A stretch of 61,375 bases of DNA from Nocardia otitidiscaviarum NBRC 14405 (GCF_000308635.1 NZ_BAGD01000095.1:1-61375); one strand, 5' to 3'. Shown: positions 1 to 9,011, numbered from the stretch's first letter. A program made the numbers and translations. The notes: generated by a model not told the origin, from the letters alone.

Positions 1-1463
1 TGGTCGGTCGTCGGGGTGGCCGAGGTGGTGGTCGTCGGCGCGGGGGTCACCGCCGGGGTGACCGGGACCGGGTCCGGGTCGGTGCCGCGGTAGTCGGCGG
101 TGGCGGTGTGTCCGGCGGTCCACCAGAAGGCCGCGCCCGCCGCCACGATCACCGGGGCGATGAGGGCCGCCAGCATGGCCGCGAGACGGCGCAGGCGGCG
201 ACGGCGGGCCTGAACCAGCAGGGTGACAAGGGTTTCCACGGCGAGGGTGAACGCCGCCGCGCTGACCACGGCGGCCAGCGCCCAGGCGGCGTCGGGTTGC
301 CGCGACCACTGGGCCAGGGCCGCGACCGCGCCGACGCCTACCAGGCCGCCGACGAGCACGCCGAGGAAACCCTTGGCCGCGTAGGGGTAGCTGCCCAGTG
401 CGTCTTCCTCGCCGCCCTTGCGCCGCAACCACGCCAGGAAGATCAGCACGTGGCCGACCCCGGCGCCGACGGCCGCGGCCACCAGCAGCACCTGGGCGTC
501 GTGCACCTCGGCCGCCTCGTGGCCGGTGGCCAGCAGCACGGCCCCGTACCCGGCCATGAGCGCGGTCACCACCAGGGTCGCGAGTCCGGCGAGCGCTCCG
601 GGCCGGGCGCCGATCCGCCGCCTCGGATACCCCTCGGGCAGCTGTCGCCGCAGCATCCGGTACACCACGAACCAGGCCACCGGAATCACCGCGAGCAGCA
701 CGGGCAGCAGGCCGAGCAAGCCCGCCGGGGGCAGCCACACCGACGCCAGCGCGGCGATTCCCGCACCGGCCCACACCCATTCGGCCAGCCGCAGCAGTCC
801 CCGCCAGGTGCGGGCCGACAGCGTCTGCCGCGCGGGCAGATGGTCCGGCCGGGAGGCGAGCAGCCCGCGCAGCACACCCACCGGTCCCCCGCGCCACGCC
901 TGCAGGCGCGCTTGCAGCACAAGCAGTTCCGGGTGCAGCGAGTTCAGCGCGAGCCCGTCCTCGACGTGCTTCGCCGCCGCGATGCGGTCGGAGAACTCGA
1001 GTTCCACCTCGGCCGCCGCGGCATGGGTGTCGGCGGTCGGCGCGATCCGCAGCGCCCGCACCACGGCGGTGCGCGCCTCGGAACGTTCGGCTTCACTGGG
1101 GCCGAATTTCCGCGCGATCACCCCCGCCACGGTGAGCAGCGCGTTCGGATTCTCCGGCGCGAGCGAAACGGCAACCCGCGCATGCCGAATCGCCTCCTCC
1201 CACCGCGCCGACGCCTCGAACGCCAGCGCCGCGGTCAGATGCGGCTCCACCCGATCGGGGTCGGCCGCGATGGCCAATCCGACCATCCGTAGCGCCTCGT
1301 CCACCCGGTCCAGCCGATAGGCGATATCGGCCATCGAATTCAACAGTTCCGGATCGTGCGGTGCGTCCTCCAACGCGTCCCCGACTATCCGCCGAGCCTC
1401 TTCCAGCCGTCCGAGATCACTTGCGGCACGCGCGCTTTCCAGCACCTGCGAGGTGTCGTTCAT
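1..1463 (-). CDS. TPR-containing multi-pass membrane protein, 3' end off window
   Basis: The reading frame is open from an ATG at 1463 to the left edge, so the C-terminus is missing. A GGGAGAGG-like ribosome binding site lies just upstream. The first ~210 residues are helical repeats of TPR type with recurring AxxxPxxxxxLxxxA spacing, which suggests protein-protein contacts in the cytosol. They are followed by about six hydrophobic segments, and then a Pro/Thr-rich extracytoplasmic-looking tail at the window edge. It lies downstream of the M16 peptidase gene on the same strand, 134 bp away. The long plus-strand frame over it is a GC-rich shadow. No specific function is recognised; the TPR-plus-membrane architecture is clear. 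Confidence 0.75.
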   Translation of the reverse strand, partial: MNDTSQVLESARAASDLGRLEEARRIVGDALEDAPHDPELLNSMADIAYRLDRVDEALRMVGLAIAADPDRVEPHLTAALAFEASARWEEAIRHARVAVSLAPENPNALLTVAGVIARKFGPSEAERSEARTAVVRALRIAPTADTHAAAAEVELEFSDRIAAAKHVEDGLALNSLHPELLVLQARLQAWRGGPVGVLRGLLASRPDHLPARQTLSARTWRGLLRLAEWVWAGAGIAALASVWLPPAGLLGLLPVLLAVIPVAWFVVYRMLRRQLPEGYPRRRIGARPGALAGLATLVVTALMAGYGAVLLATGHEAAEVHDAQVLLVAAAVGAGVGHVLIFLAWLRRKGGEEDALGSYPYAAKGFLGVLVGGLVGVGAVAALAQWSRQPDAAWALAAVVSAAAFTLAVETLVTLLVQARRRRLRRLAAMLAALIAPVIVAAGAAFWWTAGHTATADYRGTDPDPVPVTPAVTPAPTTTTSATPTTD

Positions 1464-1597
1464 CCCTCTCCCGATCAAAGCACTCCGGACGCTGAGACTA
1501 GCCTGTCAGCGACCGGCGGGCAGCGGCACCCGGCCGACAGCCGCCGACAGTCTCGCACGCGGGCCGCCGGAAGGTAGCCGAACCGATTCGGGGCGGG

Positions 1598-2965
1598 CTA
1601 GCCGACCAGGCGGCGCACCGCCGCGGGCAGATCGCGGGTGCGGCGGTAGGGCCCCGCCACCGCCGCCCCGAACGGGCGGGAGAGCAGGGTGCGGGCGATG
1701 GCGGACACCTCGTCGGTGGTGACTTCGTCTATGCGGGCGAGGGTTTCGGAGACGCTGCGGTGATTGCCGTAGCTGAGTTCGCTGCGGCCGATGCGGTTCA
1801 TGCGCGAGCCGGAGTCCTCCAGACCGAGCACCAGCCCGCCCCGTAGCGAACCCTTGGCGCGGGCGCATTCGGCGTCGGTGATGCCGTCGGCGGCCACCTC
1901 CTCGAGCACGCCGCGCGCCAAAGCCGCCACCTTGCCGAGGTTTTCGGGCTGGCAGCCGAGATACACCGAGAAGGCCCCGGTGTCGGCGAAGGTGTCCACG
2001 CTCGAGTACACCGAGTACGCCAGCCCGCGCTCCTCGCGAATGCGCTGGAACAGCCGCGAACTCAGCCCACCGCCGAGCACCGTGTTGAGCACCGACAGCG
2101 GCCAGCGCTTCTCACCCTCGTGCCGACCGAATGCCCGGGTGCCGAACACCAGATGCGCCTGTTCGCTGTCGCGGAACATGCGGTGCAGTTCGGGGGCGCC
2201 GCGCGGCCGGAATCGGCCCTCGCGGCGCGGGGCCGGTTCCCGGCCGGGTTCGAGCCGGTCGGCGAAGGCGCGGTGCACCAGCTCGACGGTGTGCTCGTGT
2301 TCGACATTGCCCGCCACCGCGACCACCATCCGGTCCGGCCGATAGCGGCGCAGGTGGAACGAGTGCAGCTGGTGCGCCTGCATGGCTTCGATGGTCTCGA
2401 TGGATCCGATGACCGGGCGGCCCACGGGGTGATCACCGAACAGCGCCGACAGGAAGGTGTCGCCCACGATGTCCTCGGGATCGTCGTCGCGCATGGCGAT
2501 CTCCTCGAGCACCACCTGCCGCTCGACGGCCACGTCCTCGGCCCGGCACAACCCGCGCAGCACCACATCGGACACCAGATCCACCGCCAGCGGCAGATCC
2601 TCGTCGATGACGTGCGCGTAGTAGCAGGTCTGCTCCTTGGCGGTGAACGCATTGAGTTCGCCGCCGACCGCATCCATGGCCTGCGCGATATCGAGGGCCG
2701 AGCGGGTGGGCGTCGCCTTGAACAGCAGATGTTCGAGGAAGTGCGCCGCCCCGGCCACGGTGGGCCCCTCGTCGCGCGAGCCGACGCCGACCCACACGCC
2801 GATGGAGGCCGACCGCACCCCGGGCACGTGTTCGGTGACGACCCGCAGCCCGCCGGGCAGTACGGTCTTGCGCACACCGGTATCGGCCAGCGTCGCTTCG
2901 GTGGTGGAGAGCCTCAACGAAGGGGCTTTGCTACCCGACAGTGGAGTGTCCTTCTTCCGAACCAT
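1598..2965 (-). CDS. pepR: M16 family zinc metallopeptidase (PepR-like)
   Basis: A 455-residue processing-peptidase-like protease of the M16B family. The inverted zinc motif HxxEH is at residues 75-79 (HFLEH), with the distal Glu in the ERQVVLEEI helix. The second half carries the RxxEERGLAYS loop typical of the family. These enzymes act as homodimers that degrade short or unfolded peptides, and no signal peptide is seen. The ATG at 2965 was chosen because the residues upstream of it look non-coding and the protein then starts MVRKKD; a weak GGGA precedes it. It lies downstream of pnp on the same strand, separated by a strong hairpin. This is the same pnp-pepR order as mycobacterial Rv2783c-Rv2782c. 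Confidence 0.9.
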   Translation of the reverse strand: MVRKKDTPLSGSKAPSLRLSTTEATLADTGVRKTVLPGGLRVVTEHVPGVRSASIGVWVGVGSRDEGPTVAGAAHFLEHLLFKATPTRSALDIAQAMDAVGGELNAFTAKEQTCYYAHVIDEDLPLAVDLVSDVVLRGLCRAEDVAVERQVVLEEIAMRDDDPEDIVGDTFLSALFGDHPVGRPVIGSIETIEAMQAHQLHSFHLRRYRPDRMVVAVAGNVEHEHTVELVHRAFADRLEPGREPAPRREGRFRPRGAPELHRMFRDSEQAHLVFGTRAFGRHEGEKRWPLSVLNTVLGGGLSSRLFQRIREERGLAYSVYSSVDTFADTGAFSVYLGCQPENLGKVAALARGVLEEVAADGITDAECARAKGSLRGGLVLGLEDSGSRMNRIGRSELSYGNHRSVSETLARIDEVTTDEVSAIARTLLSRPFGAAVAGPYRRTRDLPAAVRRLVG

Positions 2966-3030
2966 GTTTCCCACACAGCATGTTGACCACACGATGGCAT
3001 CCGAGGCAACGAAACCCGGCAATGAAAATC

Positions 3031-3070
3031 CGGTGGCCCCTCACCCGATTATCGGGGTGAGGGGCCACCG
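3031..3070 (-). terminator. Hairpin terminator after pnp
   Basis: A perfect 16-bp inverted repeat (3031-3046 with 3055-3070) with an 8-nt loop lies 22 bases past the pnp stop codon on the minus strand. There is no clear U-tract, as is common in actinobacteria. It probably ends or attenuates pnp transcription before the M16 peptidase gene. Confidence 0.75.
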
Positions 3071-3091
3071 CGCGTTACGGACGGCCGAAGG

Positions 3092-5341
3092 TTACTCCGC
3101 GTCGGCCGGAGCCGCCGCCTCGGACTCCTCCTCGACCGGCACCAGGGAGATCTTGCCGCGGTTGTCGATATCGGCGATCTCCACGCGGATCTTGTCGCCG
3201 ACGTTCACCACGTCCTCGACCTTCGCGACCCGCTTGCCGTTGCCCAGCTTGGAGATGTGCACCAGACCGTCACGGCCCGGCAGCAGCGAGACGAACGCGC
3301 CGAAGGCGGTGGTCTTCACGACCGTGCCCAGGAAGCGCTCGCCGACCTTCGGCAGCTGCGGGTTGGCGATGGCGTTGATGGCGTCGATGGCGGCCTGCGC
3401 GGACGGGCCGTCGGTCGCGCCGACGAACACGGTGCCGTCGTCCTCGATGGAGATGTTCGCGCCGGTGTCCTCGGTGATCTGGTTGATGACCTTGCCCTTG
3501 GGTCCGATCACCTCGCCGATCTTGTCCACCGGGATCTTGATGGCGGTGACGCGCGGGGCGTAGGGGCTCATCTCGTCCGGGGTGGCGATGGCCTCGGCCA
3601 TCACGTCCAGGATGGTGAGGCGAGCGTCCTTGGCCTGGTTCAGCGCACCGGCGAGCACCTGCGACGGGATGCCGTCCAGCTTGGTGTCCAGCTGCAGGGC
3701 GGTCACGAAGTCGGGGGTACCGGCGACCTTGAAGTCCATGTCGCCGAAGGCATCCTCGGCGCCCAGGATGTCGGTGAGGGCCACGTAGCGGACCTCGTCC
3801 TCACCCTTGTCGTTCTTGATCGTGTCCGACACCAGACCCATGGCGATACCGGCGACCGGGGCCTTCAGCGGCACACCGGCGTTCAGCAGCGACAGGGTGG
3901 AGGCGCACACCGAACCCATGGAGGTGGAGCCGTTGGAGCCCAGCGCCTCCGACACCTGGCGGATGGCGTACGGGAAGTCCTCCTGCGAGGGCAGCACCGG
4001 CACCAGCGCCCGCTCGGCGAGCGCGCCGTGGCCGATCTCGCGGCGCTTGGGCGAACCCACGCGACCGGTCTCACCGGTGGAGAACGGCGGGAAGTTGTAG
4101 TGGTGCATGTAGCGCTTGGAGGTCTCCGGGCCGAGCGAGTCGACCTGCTGCGCCATCTTCACCATGTCGAGGGTGGTGACACCCATGATCTGGGTCTCGC
4201 CGCGCTCGAACAGCGCCGAACCGTGCGCGCGGGGCACCACGGCGACCTCGGCGGACAGGGCACGGATATCGGCCAGACCGCGACCGTCGATGCGGAAGCC
4301 GTCGGACAGGATGCGCTGGCGCACCAGCTTCTTGGTGACCGAGCGGAACGCCGCGCCGATCTCCTTCTCGCGGCCCTCGAAGTCCTCGGCCAGGCTGGAG
4401 AGCACCTCGAGCTTGATCTCGTCGATCTTCTCCTCGCGCTCCTGCTTGCCCGCGATGGACAGCGCCTCGTTCAGCGGACGCTTGGCGGTGCCCTCCACGG
4501 CCTCGAAGACATCCTGCTGGTAGGGCAGGAAGAGCGGGAACTCCTCGGTCTCCTTGGCGGCCAGGGTGGCCAGATCCTGCTGCGCCTTGCACAGGCGGGC
4601 GATGAACGGCTTGGCGGCCTCCAGGCCCTGGGCCACCACGGCCTCGGTGGGCGCCTGCGCGCCACCGGCGACCAGTTCGATGACCTTCTCGGTGGCCTCG
4701 GCCTCGACCATCATGATGGCGACGTCACCGTCGACCACGCGACCGGCGACCACCATGTCGAAGACGGCGTCCTCGAGCTGCTCCACGGTCGGGAAGGCGA
4801 CCCACTGCCCGTCGATGAGCGCCACGCGCACGCCGCCGACCGGGCCGGAGAACGGCAGACCGGCGAGCTGGGTGGACGCCGACGCGGCATTGATGGCCAC
4901 CACGTCGTACAGATCCTTGGGATCCAGCGACATGACGGTCACCACGACCTGGATCTCGTTGCGCAGACCGTCGACGAAGGACGGGCGCAGCGGGCGGTCG
5001 ATCAGGCGGCAGGTCAGGATGGCGTCGGTGGAGGGACGGCCCTCACGGCGGAAGAACGAGCCGGGGATGCGGCCCGCGGCGTACATCCGCTCCTCGACGT
5101 CGACCGTCAGCGGGAAGAAGTCGAACTGGTCCTTGGGCTGCTTGCCCGCGGTGGTGGCCGACAGCAGCATGGTCTCGTCGTCCAGGTAGGCGACGACGGA
5201 GCCGGCGGCCTGCTTGGCCAGGCGGCCGGTCTCGAAGCGGATGGTGCGGGTTCCGAGGTCACCGTTGTCGATGAGCGCTACGGATTCGAAAACGCCGGGC
5301 TCGACCTCGGCGGCGGAACCGGTCGTCACAGTCTCTGTCAT
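3092..5341 (-). CDS. pnp: Polyribonucleotide nucleotidyltransferase (PNPase / GpsI)
   Basis: A 749-residue phosphorolytic 3'-5' exoribonuclease that degrades RNA with phosphate to yield NDPs, and in the reverse direction adds tails. It contains two RNase PH-like core domains flanking an all-helical linker, then a KH domain with the GPKGKVIN loop, then an S1 domain starting near VGERFLGTVV, and an acidic tail. Length and domain order are those of a complete PNPase. The ATG at 5341 was chosen because GAGAGAAG lies 6 bases upstream and the protein begins MTETVTTG; the open frame extends about 96 codons further but that part is non-coding in character. It sits downstream of rpsO across a 371-bp spacer with two hairpins. 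Confidence 0.97.
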   Translation of the reverse strand: MTETVTTGSAAEVEPGVFESVALIDNGDLGTRTIRFETGRLAKQAAGSVVAYLDDETMLLSATTAGKQPKDQFDFFPLTVDVEERMYAAGRIPGSFFRREGRPSTDAILTCRLIDRPLRPSFVDGLRNEIQVVVTVMSLDPKDLYDVVAINAASASTQLAGLPFSGPVGGVRVALIDGQWVAFPTVEQLEDAVFDMVVAGRVVDGDVAIMMVEAEATEKVIELVAGGAQAPTEAVVAQGLEAAKPFIARLCKAQQDLATLAAKETEEFPLFLPYQQDVFEAVEGTAKRPLNEALSIAGKQEREEKIDEIKLEVLSSLAEDFEGREKEIGAAFRSVTKKLVRQRILSDGFRIDGRGLADIRALSAEVAVVPRAHGSALFERGETQIMGVTTLDMVKMAQQVDSLGPETSKRYMHHYNFPPFSTGETGRVGSPKRREIGHGALAERALVPVLPSQEDFPYAIRQVSEALGSNGSTSMGSVCASTLSLLNAGVPLKAPVAGIAMGLVSDTIKNDKGEDEVRYVALTDILGAEDAFGDMDFKVAGTPDFVTALQLDTKLDGIPSQVLAGALNQAKDARLTILDVMAEAIATPDEMSPYAPRVTAIKIPVDKIGEVIGPKGKVINQITEDTGANISIEDDGTVFVGATDGPSAQAAIDAINAIANPQLPKVGERFLGTVVKTTAFGAFVSLLPGRDGLVHISKLGNGKRVAKVEDVVNVGDKIRVEIADIDNRGKISLVPVEEESEAAAPADAE

Positions 5342-5602
5342 TGTTCTTCTCTCAACCTCTCGTCTCGCCGGACCCGCGTGCGCTAGGTCAGCGCGCGATC
5401 CGGCATCGTCAGCCGTACCCGGCGTGGACACGCCACAGCCCTCCTGGCGGCAGCGCGCACACCCGTGCCGATATCCCCTTGGATACAGCGACGCGGAGGC
5501 GGTCATCGATCGAAGCCCTCCGGGCCGCGCGAGTGCGGCGCACCGAAAAGCCACTACCGAAGACCGACGCCACGCGACGGGTGCATACGGCTGTGCGTTG
5601 GT

Positions 5603-5630
5603 CGTGCATGCACCACTGGCCGCATGCACG
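5603..5630. repeat. Inverted repeat in rpsO-pnp spacer
   Basis: A perfect 9-bp inverted repeat (CGTGCATGC with GCATGCACG) with a 10-nt loop. It lies next to the larger hairpin on the pnp side. It could be a second terminator arm, an RNase III substrate or a protein-binding palindrome. Confidence 0.5.
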
Positions 5631-5633
5631 AAT

Positions 5634-5668
5634 AGCCAACGAGGAGATTCTAAGCCTCCCCGTTGGCT
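5634..5668 (-). terminator. Hairpin downstream of rpsO
   Basis: A perfect 8-bp outer stem (AGCCAACG with CGTTGGCT) continues into a GGGAG/CTCCT inner stem, with a 9-nt loop. It lies 45 bases past the rpsO stop on the transcribed minus strand. It may be an intrinsic terminator without a U-tract, or an RNase III processing site like those known between rpsO and pnp in other bacteria. Confidence 0.65.
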
Positions 5669-5712
5669 GCTTCGTCAACAGGCTCCGGGAACCCGGAGTT
5701 GTGTCGCGATGA

Positions 5713-5982
5713 TCAGCGACGCAGGCCGAGCCGCTCGATCAGGGCACGGTAGCGCTCGATGTCCTTGTCCTGCAGGTACTTCGAGAGACGCTTGCGACGA
5801 CCGATGAGCGCCATCAGACCGTGGCGGGTGTGGTGGTCGTGCTTGTGCTTCTTGAGGTGCTCGGTGATATCGGCGATCCGCTTCGACAGCAGCGCGATCT
5901 GCGCCTCCGGGGAACCGGTGTCCTTCTCGTGGACGCCGTACTCGGCGAGGATCGCCTTCTTCTGCTCGGTGGTCAGAGCCAC
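5713..5982 (-). CDS. rpsO: 30S ribosomal protein S15
   Basis: An 89-residue protein, the exact usual S15 length. It binds the central domain of 16S rRNA and forms intersubunit bridge B4. Landmarks are the N-terminal TTEQKKAILAEYG, the DTGSPEAQIALLSKRI helix, HKHDHHTRHGL and the C-terminal YLQDKDIERYRALI. The GTG start at 5982 is fixed by AGGAGA seven bases upstream and by family length; the frame stays open upstream to 6081 without coding character. It lies downstream of ribF on the same strand across a 105-bp gap that probably carries its promoter. Confidence 0.97.
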   Translation of the reverse strand: MALTTEQKKAILAEYGVHEKDTGSPEAQIALLSKRIADITEHLKKHKHDHHTRHGLMALIGRRKRLSKYLQDKDIERYRALIERLGLRR

Positions 5983-6087
5983 AGAATTTCTCCTGTAATT
6001 TCCAGTCCGCGCTCGAAGTGCCAGGTCGCCCCGGGTGGGTGCCGCCGCGGACCGCAGCAAACCCAGCGGACCAGAGTACACGAACCC

Positions 6088-7023
6088 TCAGGCGAGGATT
6101 TCGCGGGCCTGCTTCACATCGCGGCCCATGGCCTCCACCAGTTCGTCGATGGAGTCGAACTTGCGCATCCCGCGCAGCTGTTCGACGAAGTCCACCGCCA
6201 CCCGCTTGCCGTAGAGATCGCCGTCGAAGTCCAGCACATGCGGTTCCACGGTGCGGTTGCGACCGTCGAAGGTGGGGTTGGTGCCCACCGAGACGGCGGC
6301 CATGCGCCGGACCGGATCGCCGGAGTCCAGCACGGTGAACCAGCCCGCGTACACGCCGTCGGCGGGGACGGCGGCATGCAGGTGCGGGGCCACATTGGCG
6401 GTCGGGAAACCGAGGCCCTTGCCGCGCCCGTCCCCGCGCACCACGATGCCCTCCACTCGATGCGGGCGGCCCAGCGCCTCCGCGGCGGCGGCCATGTCAC
6501 CGGCGACCACGCAGGAGCGGATGTAGGTGGAGGAGAAGGTCACCGCGTGCTCGCCGAGCAGCTGCACCCCGTCGGTGTCGAAGCCGTAGCGGCCGCCCAG
6601 CTCGCGCATGGTGTCCACGGTGCCGGCGGCCTGCTTGCCGAAGGTGAAGTTGTCGCCCACCACCACCTCGGCCACCTGCAGCTTGTCCACGAGCAGCTCC
6701 TGCACGTAGCGCTCGGGGGTCAGCTTCATGAACTCCTGGGTGAACGGCATCACCACCATGACGTCGATGCCGAGTTCGGCCACCAGTTCGGCGCGGCGGT
6801 CCAGTGTGGTCAGCTGCGCGGGATGCGAACCGGGCCGCACCACCTCGAGCGGATGCGGGTCGAAGGTCATGAGCACCGCGGGAACGCCCCGTGCCGCAGC
6901 GGATTTCACCGCGCGGCTGATGAGCTGAGCGTGACCCCGGTGCACGCCGTCGAACACCCCGATCGTGAGCACGCACCGGCCCCACTCCGCGGGCATCTCA
7001 TCGAGACTTCGCCATCTCTGCAC
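6088..7023 (-). CDS. ribF: Bifunctional riboflavin kinase / FAD synthetase
   Basis: A 311-residue cytosolic enzyme that phosphorylates riboflavin to FMN and adenylates FMN to FAD. The N-terminal nucleotidyltransferase domain has the TIGVFDGVHRGH signature (residues 20-31), the FDPHP motif and the SSTYIR motif. The C-terminal kinase domain has GRGKGLGFPTANV and GTNPTFDGR. The GTG at 7023 gives the N-terminus MQRWRS, the same as in mycobacterial RibF. It lies upstream of rpsO on the same strand and divergent from the mntR-like gene. Confidence 0.96.
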   Translation of the reverse strand: MQRWRSLDEMPAEWGRCVLTIGVFDGVHRGHAQLISRAVKSAAARGVPAVLMTFDPHPLEVVRPGSHPAQLTTLDRRAELVAELGIDVMVVMPFTQEFMKLTPERYVQELLVDKLQVAEVVVGDNFTFGKQAAGTVDTMRELGGRYGFDTDGVQLLGEHAVTFSSTYIRSCVVAGDMAAAAEALGRPHRVEGIVVRGDGRGKGLGFPTANVAPHLHAAVPADGVYAGWFTVLDSGDPVRRMAAVSVGTNPTFDGRNRTVEPHVLDFDGDLYGKRVAVDFVEQLRGMRKFDSIDELVEAMGRDVKQAREILA

Positions 7024-7211
7024 AAGCGCAGCTTACGGAAAGCGCGTCACAGACAATATTCGGCCGTGGTGATGTTCACCGCCGGACCGACCCCCGCCAC
7101 CCCCGATTCACCCCCGCGCCGGGTGCGCGCCACCACCCGTCACCACACCGTTCGAACAGTCGCGCACCGGCTCGACCAGCAGGCGCGCCGATGTGGGAAA
7201 CCGGGCGAGGT
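7024..7211. promoter_or_regulatory. Divergent ribF / mntR promoter region
   Basis: A 188-bp interval between two divergently transcribed genes, so both promoters should lie here. Near the mntR end, AGGTATGCCTAA (7209-7220) matches 10 of 12 central positions of the DtxR/IdeR box consensus AGGTTAGCCTAA, though the flanks match poorly. This suggests metal-dependent autoregulation but is not proof. Confidence 0.4.
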
Positions 7212-7997
7212 ATGCCTAAGCTCGGGGACGTGCCAGGAAAACGAGACATCGCCACGCGCCGCGAGCTGGCCGATCCGTCCGCATCCGCACCCCTCGGAGA
7301 TGTCGCCACCACCGCGGTGAGTTCGAGCACGAGTGTCGCACCGGTGCTGTCGTCGGTCGCGCAGGACTATCTGAAGGTGATCTGGACCGCGCAGGAGTGG
7401 TCGCAGGAGAAGGTGTCGACCAAGCTGTTGGCCGAGCGGATCGGAGTGTCGGCCTCGACGGTGTCGGAAGCCGTGCGCAAACTCGCCGACCAGGGCCTGG
7501 TCGAGCACGCCCGCTACGGGGCCATCACGCTGACCGAGGAGGGCCGCCGGGCGGCCGTCGCCATGGTGCGGCGACACCGGCTCATCGAGACCTTCCTGGT
7601 GCAGGAGCTCGGCTACGGGTGGGACGAGGTGCACGACGAGGCGGAGGTGCTCGAGCACGCGGTCTCGGAGACCCTCATGGCGCGCATCGACGCCAAGCTG
7701 GGGCATCCGGACCGCGATCCGCACGGCGATCCGATTCCCTCGGCGGACGGCGCGGTGCCCACGCCCCCGGCCCGGCAGCTCTCCGATTTCCACGACGGCG
7801 AATCCGGGCGGGTCGCGCGGATCTCCGATTCCGATCCGGCCATGCTGCGCTACTTCGATTCGCTCGGCATCGCGCTGGACACCCCGATCGCGGTGGTGGA
7901 GCGGCGGGACTTCGCGGGCACCATCGCCATTCGCGTGGACGACCGCACCATCGACCTGGGCGGTATCGCCGCCGAGGCCATCTGGCTGACGGCCTAG
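7212..7997 (+). CDS. mntR: DtxR/MntR family metal-dependent transcriptional regulator
   Basis: About 261 residues. A winged helix-turn-helix (SVAQDYLKVIW, then RIGVSASTVSEAVRKL) precedes the metal-binding dimerisation domain (RRHRLIETFLV, WDEVHDEAEVLEHAVSE) and a C-terminal SH3/FeoA-like domain. At the position where iron-type DtxR/IdeR has Cys102, this protein has Glu (EAEVLEH), the arrangement of manganese-type MntR, so a Mn(II)-sensing repressor is inferred. It corresponds to mycobacterial SirR (Rv2788), also beside ribF. The start is uncertain: the ATG at 7212 overlaps the putative box, and the GTG at 7230 is an alternative. It converges on the SDR gene with a 13-bp gap. Confidence 0.9.
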   Translation: MPKLGDVPGKRDIATRRELADPSASAPLGDVATTAVSSSTSVAPVLSSVAQDYLKVIWTAQEWSQEKVSTKLLAERIGVSASTVSEAVRKLADQGLVEHARYGAITLTEEGRRAAVAMVRRHRLIETFLVQELGYGWDEVHDEAEVLEHAVSETLMARIDAKLGHPDRDPHGDPIPSADGAVPTPPARQLSDFHDGESGRVARISDSDPAMLRYFDSLGIALDTPIAVVERRDFAGTIAIRVDDRTIDLGGIAAEAIWLTA

Positions 7998-8010
7998 TCC
8001 CCCGGCGGGT

Positions 8011-8943
8011 TCAGACCAGTCGGTGCCCGCCGTCGACGTGCAGAACCGTACCGGTCACGAACGGGTTGCGCAGCAGCGAGAGCACGGCCGCCGCGATGTC
8101 CTCCGGTGTGCCGAGGCGTCCGGCGGGCAGCCGCCCCGCCATGGCGGCCAGCCGCTGTTCCTTGTCGGGCCAGCCGAGCCGATCCCAGATCGAGGTCCGC
8201 ACCCAGCCCGGCGACACCACGTTCACCCGGGTCGGCCCCAACTCCACGGCCAGCGCGTAGGCCAGCGACTCCAGCGCCCCGTTCACCGCCGCCACCATGG
8301 CTCCCCCGGCCGCCGGGCGGTAGGCCGCGATCCCGGAGGTGAAGGTGAGCGAACCCCCGGCCCGCACCCGGGCGTACTTGGCCACCAGCATGGACCCGAT
8401 CAACTTGGTATCGAGAAAGCCACGCCCCGCCGCGAAGTCGAACTCCCCGATCGGCCCGTACGCCCCACCCACATCCGCGGCCGTGCTGATCACATGATCG
8501 ACCGGGCCGATCTGCTCGAACAACCGCGCCGCCCGCACCTCGTCCCCGATATCGGCGACCATCCAATCCACCTCGCCGCCACCGGTTGTCGGCCCGGCGG
8601 GCACCGCAGCAGCGGAGTGAACCACCGTGTGACCGGACGCGGCATCGGCATCGGCCGAAGCCGCGGCACCGACCGCGGCCGAGCGCAATTCCCGCACGGC
8701 CCGCGCGAGCCGCTCCTCCGAGCGGCCGACAATGGTCACCCTGCTCCCCGCCGCGACCAGAGCCGCGGCAATGGCGCGCCCCATCCCGGACCCACCACCG
8801 ATCACCACCGCCCGCCCGATATCGTCCCAGCTCGGCACAGCCTGCTCCGCCGCAGCGGTCGCCTGCCCGCTGGTGGCGATGTCACGGGCCGACGCGGAGG
8901 TGGGTGTCGGGATACCGGTCGAGGGGTTCTTGTTCGCTGTCAT
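8011..8943 (-). CDS. SDR-family protein lacking the catalytic YxxxK
   Basis: A 310-residue Rossmann protein with the classical SDR glycine motif VIGGGSGMGRAIA near residue 45 and the late NVVSPGWVRT and TGTVLHVDGG motifs. Where the catalytic YxxxK should be, the sequence reads VAAVN (GAMVAAVNGALESL): Tyr becomes Val and Lys becomes Asn. It may bind NAD(P) without classical dehydrogenase chemistry, or use an altered mechanism. The N-terminal ~40 residues are low complexity, and an Ala/Gly-rich insertion follows the second strand. It lies 68 bp downstream of the LysR gene on the same strand and may form an operon with it. Confidence 0.85.
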   Translation of the reverse strand: MTANKNPSTGIPTPTSASARDIATSGQATAAAEQAVPSWDDIGRAVVIGGGSGMGRAIAAALVAAGSRVTIVGRSEERLARAVRELRSAAVGAAASADADAASGHTVVHSAAAVPAGPTTGGGEVDWMVADIGDEVRAARLFEQIGPVDHVISTAADVGGAYGPIGEFDFAAGRGFLDTKLIGSMLVAKYARVRAGGSLTFTSGIAAYRPAAGGAMVAAVNGALESLAYALAVELGPTRVNVVSPGWVRTSIWDRLGWPDKEQRLAAMAGRLPAGRLGTPEDIAAAVLSLLRNPFVTGTVLHVDGGHRLV

Positions 8944-9011
8944 GGATTCCAGCCGACCAGGGGTGGCGGCGGGGGTCCATATCGTGAGGGCGAAGGCGTG
9001 TGAGGGGTGGG

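Larger units (their letters stand above)
5342..5712. other. rpsO-pnp intergenic spacer (371 bp)
   Basis: No credible protein gene lies here. The half next to rpsO contains two strong inverted repeats (5603-5630 and 5634-5668), listed separately. The half next to pnp forms its long 5' leader and holds the pnp ribosome binding site. In M. tuberculosis a lipoprotein gene (lppU) occupies this interval; it is absent here. Confidence 0.6.

Noticed and set aside
108..1292. Long plus-strand open frame (394 codons)
   Set aside because: It is antisense to the TPR membrane protein, His/Arg/Gly-rich and without family character, as expected for shadow frames in GC-rich DNA.
3257..5386. 709-codon plus-strand open frame opposite pnp
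   Set aside because: It is entirely antisense to a textbook PNPase gene, and its composition (His/Gly/Leu/Arg) is that of a shadow.
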